From Planctomycetota bacterium (lineage in GTDB: Bacteria; Planctomycetota; UBA1135), in NCBI GenBank assembly GCA_008501825.1, contig QQUA01000019.1, positions 1 through 64,000 on the forward strand: a stretch of DNA of 64,000 bases, written 5' to 3'. Below the pieces are notes generated by a model. The model was given only the letters and a program-made list of their open reading frames with translations, was not told the origin of the DNA and did no database searches. Made by a program: the position numbers and the translations under genes. This document shows positions 17,183 to 26,163 of this stretch, in pieces (the first letter of the stretch is position 1; each line of letters begins with the position of its first letter).

Positions 17183-20100
17183 TTAGCGGGGCTTCACGCT
17201 CAACAACGGCGTAAAGTAGCGATAGTAAACTTCCAAAGTCAAAACGCACATGGCGGTGGTGTAGCTTCGATCTTCATCGTCGTCACCGGCGTAATCGGCG
17301 TACACCGAGATCGGTCGCCACGAACCGTCGGGTTGCTGAGACGGGATCAACGTGGCCTTCATAGCACCGTTCCAGCGTTCCCAAACCTCGCCTTGAGCCC
17401 GGAACATGGCCAAGGAGCCGTAGTACCAGAAATACAAATTCCCTTGGGCTCGCATGACGAAATCGTCTTCACCGGTGTAGCGATAACCTTTCGGAGCCCG
17501 CCGTACGGTAAAGATGCGGGCACCGATCAGTTCCGGCGAATTGATGTCTTCCCCAAGGAGGGAAAGTGCAAACAAAGCCGCCGGCGTAGAAGCCGGTAGA
17601 GTCGGGAAATTAGAACGAAGACGAGTCGGATTGTGGTTGTACCGGAACCATGCTTTGCGCGGATCATAGGCCTTCAGCAAGAATTCCCGAGCTTCGTCGA
17701 ACACTCGGTCCGGCACTTCCAAACCGCCCAAACGGGCCGACTCCAAGGCCATGACTTGCCAAGCCGAAACCGAAACCCGAGGCCAACTGTCGAAAGTCGG
17801 GCCGTCGGCGTTGAAATAACCCCATCCACCGTGGCGGCGTTCATCACGAGAACGGGTTTGGTTACGAATGATGTGAGCGACCGCTCGTTCCAAAGCCGGG
17901 CGCAATCCCGCGTCATTGGTCAAGGCATAGCATTCGGCCAATGCGTAGGTGGTCACCCCGTGGCCATAAGCGGTACTGAATCCGAAGTGCCCGGAATCTT
18001 CATCCTGCACGTTCAATAAAAATTCCACCGCTTTGCGCACTACGTTGGAATATTCGGTGTCGCTGTCCGGAGTATGGCCGGCGCCCAAGAAAGCCAACAC
18101 GCACAAACCGGTTTTGCCGATGGCAACGTAGCCGTATTTGTTGTGGAAGTCTTCTTGGCTGCCCCAGAAACCCAAGGGGTTTTGGATCCTAGCCAAATAG
18201 GCCAAACCGTCCGCGACGGCTTTTTCGGTAGCGGCACTGCCCCCGAATTTGCGCAAAGCCACTTCCTTTTCGTCGCCGAAACGGGTGCGATAAGGAGTCT
18301 GCTCCAAGCGCTCCGGCAGTTCCTCCTTTTCCTCGGTTTCCACTCGCTCAAGAGTGGTCAAAGGCTTGAAATCGGGCCGCGTTCGGCTTTCTTCCCGAGC
18401 CGGCCGATAGTCACGGCGATCCGGCCCTGGCTCCGCCAATCGGGTGGTTCGTTCCCGCCCGGTATCCGCAGGGTTCAGGGCCAATTCCGGAGGTTGGCCG
18501 GCCTTTTGTACCGCTTCCGAAGAACCAAGCTGGACCTCACCGCCATCCTGCATGGCAACGTCAGCGGAGGATTGGGCACCCGGTTGGAATTCCGCCGTAT
18601 CCCGGCGAGCCACGGGTGAATAATCTTCTTGGCTCGGACGGGCACGATCCACCTGTCGCTCCTCCGGCCGCAAGGAATCGGCACCGGCCACGGCCAATTC
18701 TCCCGGGTCCCGCAGTCGGCCGGGCCCTTGTTCCCGGTTATCCATCCGCTCGAAGGCCAACATCGGCGCGGCCGATTCCACCTCAAAAGAAGGCTGGCCG
18801 CTGGATTTCGGCTGATAAACCTCTTCCCCGGTGTCCAGACGAACTACGTCGGGCGCGACCCGAACTCCCTGGCGTTGCAAAGGCGCCTGCAGATTCGGGT
18901 CCCGCTGAGCCACCTCCTGAGCCTGCCAGCTCGGCTGGCTCGGCAGCATCAACTGACCGGCTCGGGGAATGGCCGGTGAATCGGTATCGGGAGCCAAGTC
19001 CTTCGGCCGGCTGAGGAAACCGGCAGCACTTTGTTGCCGTGCCAACAGGTCTTCCCGCGCTGCCACCGTGAGTGCCGGAGCCGCCCCCGAAGCCCGCTCG
19101 AAACTTTCCTTTTGCTGCGCAACCGCCACGTCGACCGCCGACGCCACTTCTTCGGAAGTTTGGGATGGCACGGCCTGGTGTTCTTCGGCAGCGACCAGAT
19201 ACTCCGGTGCGCCCGGTTGGAATTGGCTCGCCCGCTCTTTGGGTTGAGCTTGGCTGCCGCCGACTTCCTCCGAGGCCAATCGGTCCGGGCTTTGGCCGGC
19301 CCCTCGAGTGCTCCGCTCGCCGGTTTCCGTATCTCGGTAGGCCAAGGCCAAGTCCGGAGCATCGGCTCCCTGGCGCTCGATTTGAACTTCCGGAGCGTCA
19401 GTATCGACGTCCTTTCGAGCCACCGAACGAGCCATGGCCTCGGACGAACGATCCGGAGAAGTGGCCACCCGTTCCGGAGCCTGGCTGGCTTCGCCTTCCG
19501 CCTTGGCCAGATTGCGCTCGGGAGCGGAATTCAGCGGATTTTCAAAGCGCTCCGACTCCAACCGGGATGGATCGCTGCCTATGCCGGCAGCTTGCCGTTC
19601 GCCGGTCTCGGCTTGCTGAGCCGACATGGCCAGGTCCGGAGCGGCATCTCCCTGGCGCTCGATTTGAATTTGCGGAGAATCCACCTCCACGTCGCGACGG
19701 GCGGCGAAATTCTGTTCGCTGGCAGCGGCCCGATCCGCCTCTTGGATCTCCCGATCCGGAGCTTCCACGCCTTGGGCGCTCTGCCGATTGACGCTTCGTT
19801 CGGACGCCTGGGTGAGGGCCTCCTCCAAGCGCTCGGAAGCCAGCCGGTCGGGGTTGGCGGCGGTCCCGCCACTTTGCCGGTTGTCGGTGGCCTGAGCTTC
19901 CTGAGCCGCCACCTCCAAAGAAGGGGCATCCCCCTGTTGGCGATCGATCTCCACCTCGGGAGTCTCGGTGGCCACCGCCTTTTGCGCCGCGCTTTGAGCC
20001 AGGGCTTCACTGGAGCGATCGGTTTCCCGCACTTCCCGGCTGGGAGCACTGACGGCTTGACTATCCGCCCGCACCACTTCCCGGCTGGTCGCTTCGGTGG

Positions 20101-21415
20101 GCTCCCCGTCTTCGAATTCCGCCTCCAAACGATCCGGGCTCTCGGCCCGCGCCACTTCGCTCCGCTCGGTATTCAACGATCCCGATCGTTCCCGGCGTTC
20201 AGCCGTGATTCCAGGATTGGCGGCCACCAAGGTGATGTTGATGGTTTTCTTTCCATCCGGAGCGGTAATGCCGGAAGAATCCGGTACGACCTTGCGGAAC
20301 CACCACAGCATGCCGAGGTGGACCAATAAGGAGATCAACATGCATTTGTAAACAATGTCCAACCGTTCCCAGCGCTTGGCCAAGAAAGCCAGCAAAGCCA
20401 AGAGCAATAAAGAAGCCAGTATCGCGAGATCCCACCATCCCACCGGCCGGCCCGGCAAGCGGAACAATTCAAGGGACCGAGCTTTGAACAGGTCGGGGTC
20501 GCCGTCGGAATCGGTGGAAACGAACCACAGCGTGAAGCCGTCTTCGGAAGGAACCGGAGCTCGCTGGCTGGCGGCGTCGTTTACCCCTTCCAAGGGTCTT
20601 GCCGGCAACCACTCGCCCCGTTCTTGAACCGATCGATAAAGATTGAAGTCGTCTTCGTTGGCGGCGTGACGGTCGGAAGCAAAGAACAAGTGGCGGCCGT
20701 CGGCGGCAAAACTCGGCTCCCGTTCCTCGAAGGGCGTATTGACCACGTCCAGCAATTGAACTTGGTACAAAGTTTCGCCCGGAATCTCACCGGAAACCGG
20801 TCGAGCCAAGTACAAATCGAAATCTTTGCGTAAACCCTGGGCTCGGTTGCTGGAAAGGGCCAGAGAAGGGCTGCCGGGTACCGGAGCAGGATCGGTGTCG
20901 TCGGCTTCGGAGTTGATTTCTCCTAGCAAATGTTCGACGGAGCCGAACAGGCCGTCCAGATAGGCGACGCGGTAAACGTCTTGCCGTCCCTTTCCACCGG
21001 GCCGGTTGCTGCTGAAGTAGAGATAATCCCCGGAAAAGGCCGGCGCCGAATCGTCGAAATCGCTGTTCACGGCCGCCAAGGGCCGAGGATCCAACGGCTC
21101 ACCGTCGACTACGTCGGCGACGTAAAGGTCCAAATTCAACCCGGCACGACCGACGGCAAAAACCAACAGCCGACCGTCCGGCGATAAAGCGGGGCGACCT
21201 TCGGCTTCCTGGCTGTTGATGTTGGCGGCCAGAGGTTCCGGTTGATCCCACACCGCGTAACGAATCGAGTCGTCGTCGGTTTGATGGTAAACCTGACTGC
21301 CGTCGGTATAGATTCCCTCTTGATCCAGATAGGGTTTGAAGCGCAAATAGGCCGCAAAAAAACCGGCAGCCAGCAGCGTCAAGACTATGACGATGTTCTT
21401 GCCGGTGTGTCCCAT
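17183..21415 (-). CDS. Giant TonB/TolA-like membrane protein: PD40 propeller, repeat region, cyclase-like toroid
   Basis: 1410 residues, an unusual composite. Residue 7-24: membrane anchor. Residues about 65-315: PD40/WD40-like blades (EGRPALSPDGRLLVFAV, YLYFSSNRPGG, ERPSFAADGRHLFFASDR-type). Residues about 325-375: two membrane helices, the second (ISLLVHLGMLWWF) placed as in TonB/TolA before a beta-strand-like ITLVA. Residues about 390-1050: hydrophilic Arg/Glu/Gln/Ala-rich region with three copies of a roughly 95-residue repeat. Residues about 1060-1400: an alpha/alpha toroid of the prenyltransferase/squalene-cyclase type with QW-like motifs (QNPLGFWG, QQPDGSW); the DxDD acid motif of hopene cyclases is absent, so catalysis as a cyclase is unlikely. 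It is last in an operon after TPR, ExbB and ExbD genes, so it is probably the force-receiving partner of that proton channel (inference). Its stop now includes the last base of the inserted IS. Confidence 0.75.
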   Translation of the reverse strand: MGHTGKNIVIVLTLLAAGFFAAYLRFKPYLDQEGIYTDGSQVYHQTDDDSIRYAVWDQPEPLAANINSQEAEGRPALSPDGRLLVFAVGRAGLNLDLYVADVVDGEPLDPRPLAAVNSDFDDSAPAFSGDYLYFSSNRPGGKGRQDVYRVAYLDGLFGSVEHLLGEINSEADDTDPAPVPGSPSLALSSNRAQGLRKDFDLYLARPVSGEIPGETLYQVQLLDVVNTPFEEREPSFAADGRHLFFASDRHAANEDDFNLYRSVQERGEWLPARPLEGVNDAASQRAPVPSEDGFTLWFVSTDSDGDPDLFKARSLELFRLPGRPVGWWDLAILASLLLLALLAFLAKRWERLDIVYKCMLISLLVHLGMLWWFRKVVPDSSGITAPDGKKTINITLVAANPGITAERRERSGSLNTERSEVARAESPDRLEAEFEDGEPTEATSREVVRADSQAVSAPSREVRETDRSSEALAQSAAQKAVATETPEVEIDRQQGDAPSLEVAAQEAQATDNRQSGGTAANPDRLASERLEEALTQASERSVNRQSAQGVEAPDREIQEADRAAASEQNFAARRDVEVDSPQIQIERQGDAAPDLAMSAQQAETGERQAAGIGSDPSRLESERFENPLNSAPERNLAKAEGEASQAPERVATSPDRSSEAMARSVARKDVDTDAPEVQIERQGADAPDLALAYRDTETGERSTRGAGQSPDRLASEEVGGSQAQPKERASQFQPGAPEYLVAAEEHQAVPSQTSEEVASAVDVAVAQQKESFERASGAAPALTVAAREDLLARQQSAAGFLSRPKDLAPDTDSPAIPRAGQLMLPSQPSWQAQEVAQRDPNLQAPLQRQGVRVAPDVVRLDTGEEVYQPKSSGQPSFEVESAAPMLAFERMDNREQGPGRLRDPGELAVAGADSLRPEERQVDRARPSQEDYSPVARRDTAEFQPGAQSSADVAMQDGGEVQLGSSEAVQKAGQPPELALNPADTGRERTTRLAEPGPDRRDYRPAREESRTRPDFKPLTTLERVETEEKEELPERLEQTPYRTRFGDEKEVALRKFGGSAATEKAVADGLAYLARIQNPLGFWGSQEDFHNKYGYVAIGKTGLCVLAFLGAGHTPDSDTEYSNVVRKAVEFLLNVQDEDSGHFGFSTAYGHGVTTYALAECYALTNDAGLRPALERAVAHIIRNQTRSRDERRHGGWGYFNADGPTFDSWPRVSVSAWQVMALESARLGGLEVPDRVFDEAREFLLKAYDPRKAWFRYNHNPTRLRSNFPTLPASTPAALFALSLLGEDINSPELIGARIFTVRRAPKGYRYTGEDDFVMRAQGNLYFWYYGSLAMFRAQGEVWERWNGAMKATLIPSQQPDGSWRPISVYADYAGDDDEDRSYTTAMCVLTLEVYYRYFTPLLSVKPR
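19260..20060 (-). repeat. Coding repeats, about 280-285 bp period, three copies
   Basis: Within the 1410-residue protein, the block PEVEIDRQQGDAPSL recurs as PQIQIERQGDAAPDL and PEVQIERQGADAPDL, centred near DNA positions 19940, 19660 and 19375. Around each block lie DRSSEA- or DRAAASE-type segments before it and ETGER...SPDRLASE-type segments after it. DNA identity is locally high (CCCTGGCGCTCGATTTGAA occurs in two copies), which shows recent or constrained duplication. Limits are approximate. Confidence 0.75.
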
Positions 21416-21477
21416 GGGTTCGAAAGTCCTACTTCCTTGTTTTCCGGGGGGACGGTGAAGCGATTGAATTCAAGGAA

Positions 21478-21891
21478 CTATCCCTCCTCCAGGGTACCCA
21501 CGGCCAGATTCACCAGGCCGGCGATGCCGCAGGCATCGTACACCGAGACCATCGCCTGGTGGTGAACCTGGCGGTCGCCCCGGATGGTGATTTGAGTATC
21601 GGGATTGCGAACCGCCACCTGGCGCAACACCCGTTTCAACTCTTCCGAACTTACGTCTTTGCCGGAAATGGTGACCGAGCCGTCTTTATGGACGTTGATG
21701 TAAATCTGTTCCAACTCGGAAGCGCCCTGCTCGCCGCTTTCCGCCACCGGCAAGTCAATGTCGATTTCTTTTTCCGGATCCAGAAAGGTGGTCGCCAGCA
21801 TGAAAAAAATCAGCAGCAAAAACACCACGTCGATCATCGGCGTGAGATTCGGGCTCAGCTCGTCGACGCCTTCCGGTTCAGGAATTCGCAT
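21478..21891 (-). CDS. ExbD/TolR-family proton-channel protein
   Basis: 137 residues. One N-terminal membrane helix carries the conserved ion-path Asp at residue 21 in LTPMIDVVFLLLIFFMLAT, and the periplasmic domain ends with ITIRGDRQVHHQAMVSVYDACG, the usual ExbD/TolR C-terminal fold. It forms the rotor/stator complex with the ExbB protein encoded just upstream, whose stop it overlaps by 14 bp, and uses proton motive force to move a partner protein. The partner is expected to be the large protein encoded 62 bp downstream. No TonB-dependent receptor or Pal gene is in the window, so which classical system it resembles cannot be decided. Confidence 0.93.
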   Translation of the reverse strand: MRIPEPEGVDELSPNLTPMIDVVFLLLIFFMLATTFLDPEKEIDIDLPVAESGEQGASELEQIYINVHKDGSVTISGKDVSSEELKRVLRQVAVRNPDTQITIRGDRQVHHQAMVSVYDACGIAGLVNLAVGTLEEG

Positions 21892-22573
21892 GGCCGCCTC
21901 CGTCGCGCCCTTCCTGAATCTCCCCCAGCTCGACGTAAATGTCTTCCACCATTCGAGTGAAACGGTCGATGCGTCCGCGGAAGTAGAAGTAAGCGGCCTG
22001 GGTCGGAATGGCGATGGCCAAACCGGCGGCGGTGGTCACCAGAGCTTGGCTGATCCCGGAAGCCAACAATTCAGGTTTGGCCAAGCTGTCGGCAGCGGCC
22101 AGCTTGGAAAAAGCTTGGATCATGCCCCACACCGTACCGAGCAAACCCAGCAAGGGAGCGAGCATGGCGACCACTTGAAGCGGCCGTAGATTCGCCGCCA
22201 TGCGGTGAACCTCCCGGGCTCCGGCGTCTTCGACCGCCTTATCCCGTTCCACCAAGCCGGCCCTCCATCGCCGCAAAGCTTCCGCCAAAATTCGAGACAA
22301 GGGATTGGACTTGCCGTGGCAGGCTTCCAATCCCGGATCGGGACCGCCTTCACGGACCACCTCGAGCACCCCTTGACCGAAGCGACGATTCCCAATTTTG
22401 GCCGGGGCCAAGCGCACGAATCGTTCCACCGTATAGCCCAGGGCAACGACGGAACAAAGTCCAATGGGGACCATGACCGGCCCCCCGTTCATCACCATGT
22501 CGTACAAGGATTCCAATTGGTAAGCGGTATCCCCTTGTGCGGTGGTGTTCTCGGCTAGGCTGTTAAGATCCAT
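21878..22573 (-). CDS. ExbB/TolQ/MotA-family proton-channel protein
   Basis: About 231 residues from the ATG at 22573 (MDLNSLAENT). The frame is open to 22741 but the extra part runs into the upstream TPR gene and lacks any domain. Three membrane segments are seen: MVPIGLCSVVALGYTVERFV near 35-55, VVAMLAPLLGLLGTVWGMIQAF near 135-160, and ISQALVTTAAGLAIAIPTQAAYFYF near 175-200. The last two carry the GLLGTVxGM and TTAxGLxIAIP signatures of ExbB/TolQ. With the ExbD protein it should form an inner-membrane proton channel that drives the large partner protein. It starts 45 bp after the TPR gene. Confidence 0.93.
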   Translation of the reverse strand: MDLNSLAENTTAQGDTAYQLESLYDMVMNGGPVMVPIGLCSVVALGYTVERFVRLAPAKIGNRRFGQGVLEVVREGGPDPGLEACHGKSNPLSRILAEALRRWRAGLVERDKAVEDAGAREVHRMAANLRPLQVVAMLAPLLGLLGTVWGMIQAFSKLAAADSLAKPELLASGISQALVTTAAGLAIAIPTQAAYFYFRGRIDRFTRMVEDIYVELGEIQEGRDGGGHANS

Positions 22574-22617
22574 TCCTGAGTAAGCTGTTGTTCCGGCTCG
22601 AAACCGGCAAGTTTCGC

Positions 22618-25600
22618 TTAGGAGCCGAGCTCCTGGAGTCGTTGGCGGGCAGCATCGGCGAAACCGGTTTGCCCGTAAGTTTCCAAAAGTTCCTGGTATT
22701 GCCGCTTGGCGCGATCGGCATCGCCCAAGCTTTCCAAGCAACGACCGGCGAAGTACAAACCTTCGGCGATCTCTTCATCTCCGGAGTAAAGCAACACCAC
22801 CTTCAAGAACTCGGAAAGAGCGGCGTCGTTTTCGCCAGCGGTCATGTGAAGGTGGCCGATGCCCAGGCGGGCTTGAGCCGCCAAGGTTCCCCGGTCGCCT
22901 TTAATGACTCGATCGAAGGCCTGGCGGGCGGCCCGGCGATTGTCCAAAGCCGACAGGGAGCGTCCGCGCCACAATTCCGCCTCCATGAGATTGGGGAACT
23001 CGGGATAGCGACGGGCCAGTTCCGACAACATGACTTCGCCCTGGTTCCAGTCTTCCAAGCGACAATAAGTCAAGCCCAAGCGGAACAAAGCTTTGGGCAT
23101 GACTTCGTGGCCGGGGATCTCCCGACGCAAAGTATCCAAGGGTTGTACCGCTTCTTCGAACCGCTGACCGCGGAACAAAGTCTCGCCAAGGAGGAACAAG
23201 CTCTCGCCGTACAGATCGCTGGAGCCGTGTTGCTCCACCAAGGACTGGAAACAGCGTTCCGCGCCCTGGAGATCTTGAAGGCGCAACAAAGCGAAGCCTT
23301 GCTTATAAAGAGCCTGATCCACCACCGGACTGACTTCGGGATTCGCCGCCAGGTGATAGAGCGCCGCCGCTTCTGCATCTTGCTTTTGGTCGAAACGGGC
23401 TTCTCCGACGAAGAATGCCGCTTCCAATACCGAAGGGTTCGAAGGCGCCAGGCTCAATGCGGTACGCAAGGAAGTTTCCGCGTTCTCCAAGAAGCCTCGA
23501 TCCAAAGCCAAGAAGGTTTGCTCGACCAGGATTTCCACCATCACCGGTTCGGCCTGCACTCGTCCGAACAATTCGTCGAACATGGCTTGGGCGGCCTCCA
23601 ATTCCCCGGCTTCGCGGAAGGCTTCGGCTGCGGTTTTGGCGGCTTCGAAACGCCGCTCGTCATCCTGGCATAGTTGGATGAAACGGCTGTAGGCATCGTG
23701 AGCCCGAGCGGCTCGGGTAGCCTTTTGCTCGGTCCAGATCAGCAACTCCAGCGCGGAAATCCGCAAGTCTTCCTTGGCTTTCAAATTGGCCGCCAGGGTC
23801 TCCAGATGACCGGCGGCTTCCAGATACCGGCCCTCCTCGTACAGCACCCAAGCCATGCCGTAGCGACCGGCAGGTGCGTACCGCCCCTTGGGGAAGCGTT
23901 GCAGCAGGTTTTCGTACCGCCCCAAGGCCGCTTCGTAGTTCCCGTCTTGAGAAAGGCGTTCGGCCAAATCGTAGAGAGCTTCTTCCGCCAGGCTGCTGTC
24001 CCCGTGTTTGGTCAGCAAGGCCTCCAAGCGGTTTTGCCCGTCTTGGCCGTCTTCAAGGCGGGAAAGCCGCAGCATGGCTTCCGCTTGGAATTCGCCTTCG
24101 GGGTAATCCTTCAGGTACTGGCGCCAAGTAACCAGGGCGGCATCGATTTGCTCCCCGGCTTCTTGAGCTCGGCCGACCATGAACGCCGCTTCCTCCGCTT
24201 CTTCCGAGTCGGAGAAGTTGCTCACTACTTCGGCAAAGCGGGCAGCGGCGACCTGCGGCTCTTTCATCAAGAAGCGGCACCAGGCCACCCGAGAAAGCGA
24301 CCGCGATTTCTGCGCCCGCTCGGCTTGCGGGGCTTCCAAGACAAAGCGGAACGCCGCTTCTGCAGCTTGGTAGTCTTCCAAGGCCAGATAAGCTTCTCCC
24401 AAGGTCAATTGGGTTTGCAACTGATAAGGACTTTCCGGATAAGCCTCCAGCAATCGTTTGCTGAGTTCCACCGAGATTTCCGCCCGCCCGTGATTCAGGC
24501 TGGCGACGGCGGCGGCGTGCAAGGCGTAGTCGGAGCCCGATCCCTGATAAGCCTGCACCGCTTCATCCAATCGATTCAGATCGAACAGTAAGTCGCCTCG
24601 GAAAGCGTTCAAGCGGTCGGCCAGCTCACCGGAAGGTCCCTGGTTGAGGGCTTGTTCCAGGATGTTCAAAGCCAACTGCGGATTGCCCGCTTCGGCTTCG
24701 GCTCGAGCCCGCCAGTATTCAAGTTCCGCTCCAGGAGTCAGCTCGGAAAACTGCAGGGCTTCCTTGGCTTGCTCCGGCTGGCCGTTCTTCAACAGGTGGA
24801 TGCCCCGTTGCAAGCCGGCTTCGCGGCGGAAAGGACTGTCGGGGAATTCATCCAACAGTTTCTGGAAAAATTGAGCCGCCCCGGTGTGATCCCCAAGTTC
24901 CGCCGAAGCGAAACCGGAACCGCGGACCGCAGCATCGGCATATGGGCCGCCATTCACCGCTTGGTAGGCCGCCAGGGCTTCCGAGTAGCTTTCCAGTTCG
25001 AAATAGGCTTCGCCTTTCAAGAACAGCAACTCAGCCACCAAGACCTGATCTTGATGATGGACCAGGAAATCATCGATGCGTTGCACCGCCACTTCGAAGT
25101 TCTGAAGCCGGAAGGCGCACCAAGCCAAGCCATAACGAGCGTCCTTGGCATATTCACCCCCTTCTTCCCCGGTGTCCCCCTGGACCGCGGAACGATAAAA
25201 GCCTTCCGCTTGTTCAAATTGCCCCTGCCGGAACCAAGCCTCTCCCATCAAAAAGGTCGCGGGAACTTGCAAATAAGCTTTTCCCGAATCCAAGGTCTGC
25301 TGCAAGGGAACGACCGCTGCAGCCGGATCACCGGCGTCCAACCGGCATTGCCCAAGTCGAAAATAGGCTTCCGGCAAAAAGGGAAACTCAGAAAGTTGCA
25401 CTAATCGTTCAAATTGGGGCGTGGCTTCCGCTTTGCGATCCAATTCGAACAAGGCCGAAGCCAAGCGGTATCGGGTCAAGTCAACTTTAGGATGATTGGG
25501 ATAAGCCCGAATGAATTGTTCGGCCTCATTGACGACCAAATCGTAAAGTCCCTTGTCGTAGAGACCTACTACAAAGTGATATTGATCGTCCGCCTCCTGT

Positions 25601-25650
25601 TGCGGTGGAGCGATCAAAGTGGAGCAAAGGAACAGCAAGAAGGGCAACAT
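22618..25650 (-). CDS. Exported TPR protein of the ExbB/ExbD operon
   Basis: 1010 residues. A signal peptide (MLPFLLFLCSTLIAP) is followed by some 25 or more tetratricopeptide repeats covering nearly the whole chain (for example AYFRLGQCRLDAGDPAAAVVPLQ, ALYDLAERLSQDGNYEAALGRYE, ARLGIGHLHMTAGENDAALSEF). This is a long periplasmic solenoid for protein-protein contact, comparable in role to CpoB/YbgF of Tol-Pal systems but much longer. It is the first gene of the operon that continues with exbB-like, exbD-like and the 1410-residue gene. Binding partners cannot be read from the sequence; the operon suggests the transmembrane motor complex. Confidence 0.88.
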   Translation of the reverse strand: MLPFLLFLCSTLIAPPQQEADDQYHFVVGLYDKGLYDLVVNEAEQFIRAYPNHPKVDLTRYRLASALFELDRKAEATPQFERLVQLSEFPFLPEAYFRLGQCRLDAGDPAAAVVPLQQTLDSGKAYLQVPATFLMGEAWFRQGQFEQAEGFYRSAVQGDTGEEGGEYAKDARYGLAWCAFRLQNFEVAVQRIDDFLVHHQDQVLVAELLFLKGEAYFELESYSEALAAYQAVNGGPYADAAVRGSGFASAELGDHTGAAQFFQKLLDEFPDSPFRREAGLQRGIHLLKNGQPEQAKEALQFSELTPGAELEYWRARAEAEAGNPQLALNILEQALNQGPSGELADRLNAFRGDLLFDLNRLDEAVQAYQGSGSDYALHAAAVASLNHGRAEISVELSKRLLEAYPESPYQLQTQLTLGEAYLALEDYQAAEAAFRFVLEAPQAERAQKSRSLSRVAWCRFLMKEPQVAAARFAEVVSNFSDSEEAEEAAFMVGRAQEAGEQIDAALVTWRQYLKDYPEGEFQAEAMLRLSRLEDGQDGQNRLEALLTKHGDSSLAEEALYDLAERLSQDGNYEAALGRYENLLQRFPKGRYAPAGRYGMAWVLYEEGRYLEAAGHLETLAANLKAKEDLRISALELLIWTEQKATRAARAHDAYSRFIQLCQDDERRFEAAKTAAEAFREAGELEAAQAMFDELFGRVQAEPVMVEILVEQTFLALDRGFLENAETSLRTALSLAPSNPSVLEAAFFVGEARFDQKQDAEAAALYHLAANPEVSPVVDQALYKQGFALLRLQDLQGAERCFQSLVEQHGSSDLYGESLFLLGETLFRGQRFEEAVQPLDTLRREIPGHEVMPKALFRLGLTYCRLEDWNQGEVMLSELARRYPEFPNLMEAELWRGRSLSALDNRRAARQAFDRVIKGDRGTLAAQARLGIGHLHMTAGENDAALSEFLKVVLLYSGDEEIAEGLYFAGRCLESLGDADRAKRQYQELLETYGQTGFADAARQRLQELGS

Positions 25651-26163
25651 TTGGCTTACCGAAGAAGGCGCGGATTCCTAGGCCAGGCAAGGGGAGCAGA
25701 TCCCTGCCTCTCTGTACGAAGCGGAACGGGGACCGTTAAAAGCGGGTCACTACGGAAAAACGATTTCTGCTTGCACTCCTCGCTGGCAAATAAGCCTGGC
25801 GGCATGCTGTAGCCGAGCCCCAACCTGGCCCACCTGGAACCCAGCTTGGACCGATTCGGGGGCAGAGACCGGAACCAGAAGAGGTCCGCGGCCGTGGCAA
25901 GGAGGCGGCTGCGCTTCACGGAACCCAATGATGAAGGGAGCTGTCGGCTGACGTAGTCCCCTTTCGGAGAACAAGTTAACCAAATTGACAGCGCGGGGAA
26001 ACGATCCCCTGCATTTTCCCGGCCTCCCATGATTTTGACCATCCTCCCCGCGACCAAGTTCCCGGAATTCGTGACCCTCATTTATCGGACGAGGAGCCCT
26101 TAGGATTTACCTACCGTCTGGCTTCATCGGCAGGAAACGGGCATGATGCACAGCGATTCCGCC
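25651..26163. other. 513-bp intergenic region between divergent genes
   Basis: This stretch lies between the start of the TPR operon (minus strand) and the lipoprotein gene at 26164 (plus strand) and should contain both promoters. Open frames inside it, such as 25750-25983 minus (TTG start, 77 codons), have no ribosome binding site or recognisable motif, so I do not call them genes. No tRNA, riboswitch or terminator-like structure was recognised. Confidence 0.5.

Larger units (their letters stand above)
16036..17183 (+). mobile_element. Insertion sequence, IS1-like, about 1.15 kb
   Basis: A complete, apparently intact element. Near-perfect terminal inverted repeats (16040-16059 and 17158-17177, 19 of 20 bases identical) bracket a single transposase gene that fills almost the whole interval. 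A 5-bp direct repeat TAGCG borders the proposed ends; the ends are 4 and 6 bp outside the repeats, so the exact boundary is uncertain by a few bases. The element lies between the stop codons of two convergent genes and breaks neither. Removing it with one TAGCG leaves CTCTAGCGGGG, in which both genes would still stop within the shared CTAG. Confidence 0.85.

Noticed and set aside
19031-20329. 432-codon plus-strand open frame, and other long frames opposite the repeat region
   Set aside because: Antisense to the low-complexity repeat region of the 1410-residue gene; repetitive Leu/Arg/Gly composition and no domain.
22588-23673. 361-codon plus-strand open frame
   Set aside because: Antisense to TPR repeats; no ribosome binding site, no motif.
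23415-23681. Repeated TPR-coding DNA considered as a CRISPR-like array
   Set aside because: Repeats are degenerate at DNA level and follow the TPR codon period; no conserved direct repeats with unique spacers exist in the window.
25750-25983. 77-codon minus-strand frame in the large intergenic region
   Set aside because: TTG start without ribosome binding site, no leader or motif; could be a remnant, but there is no support for it.
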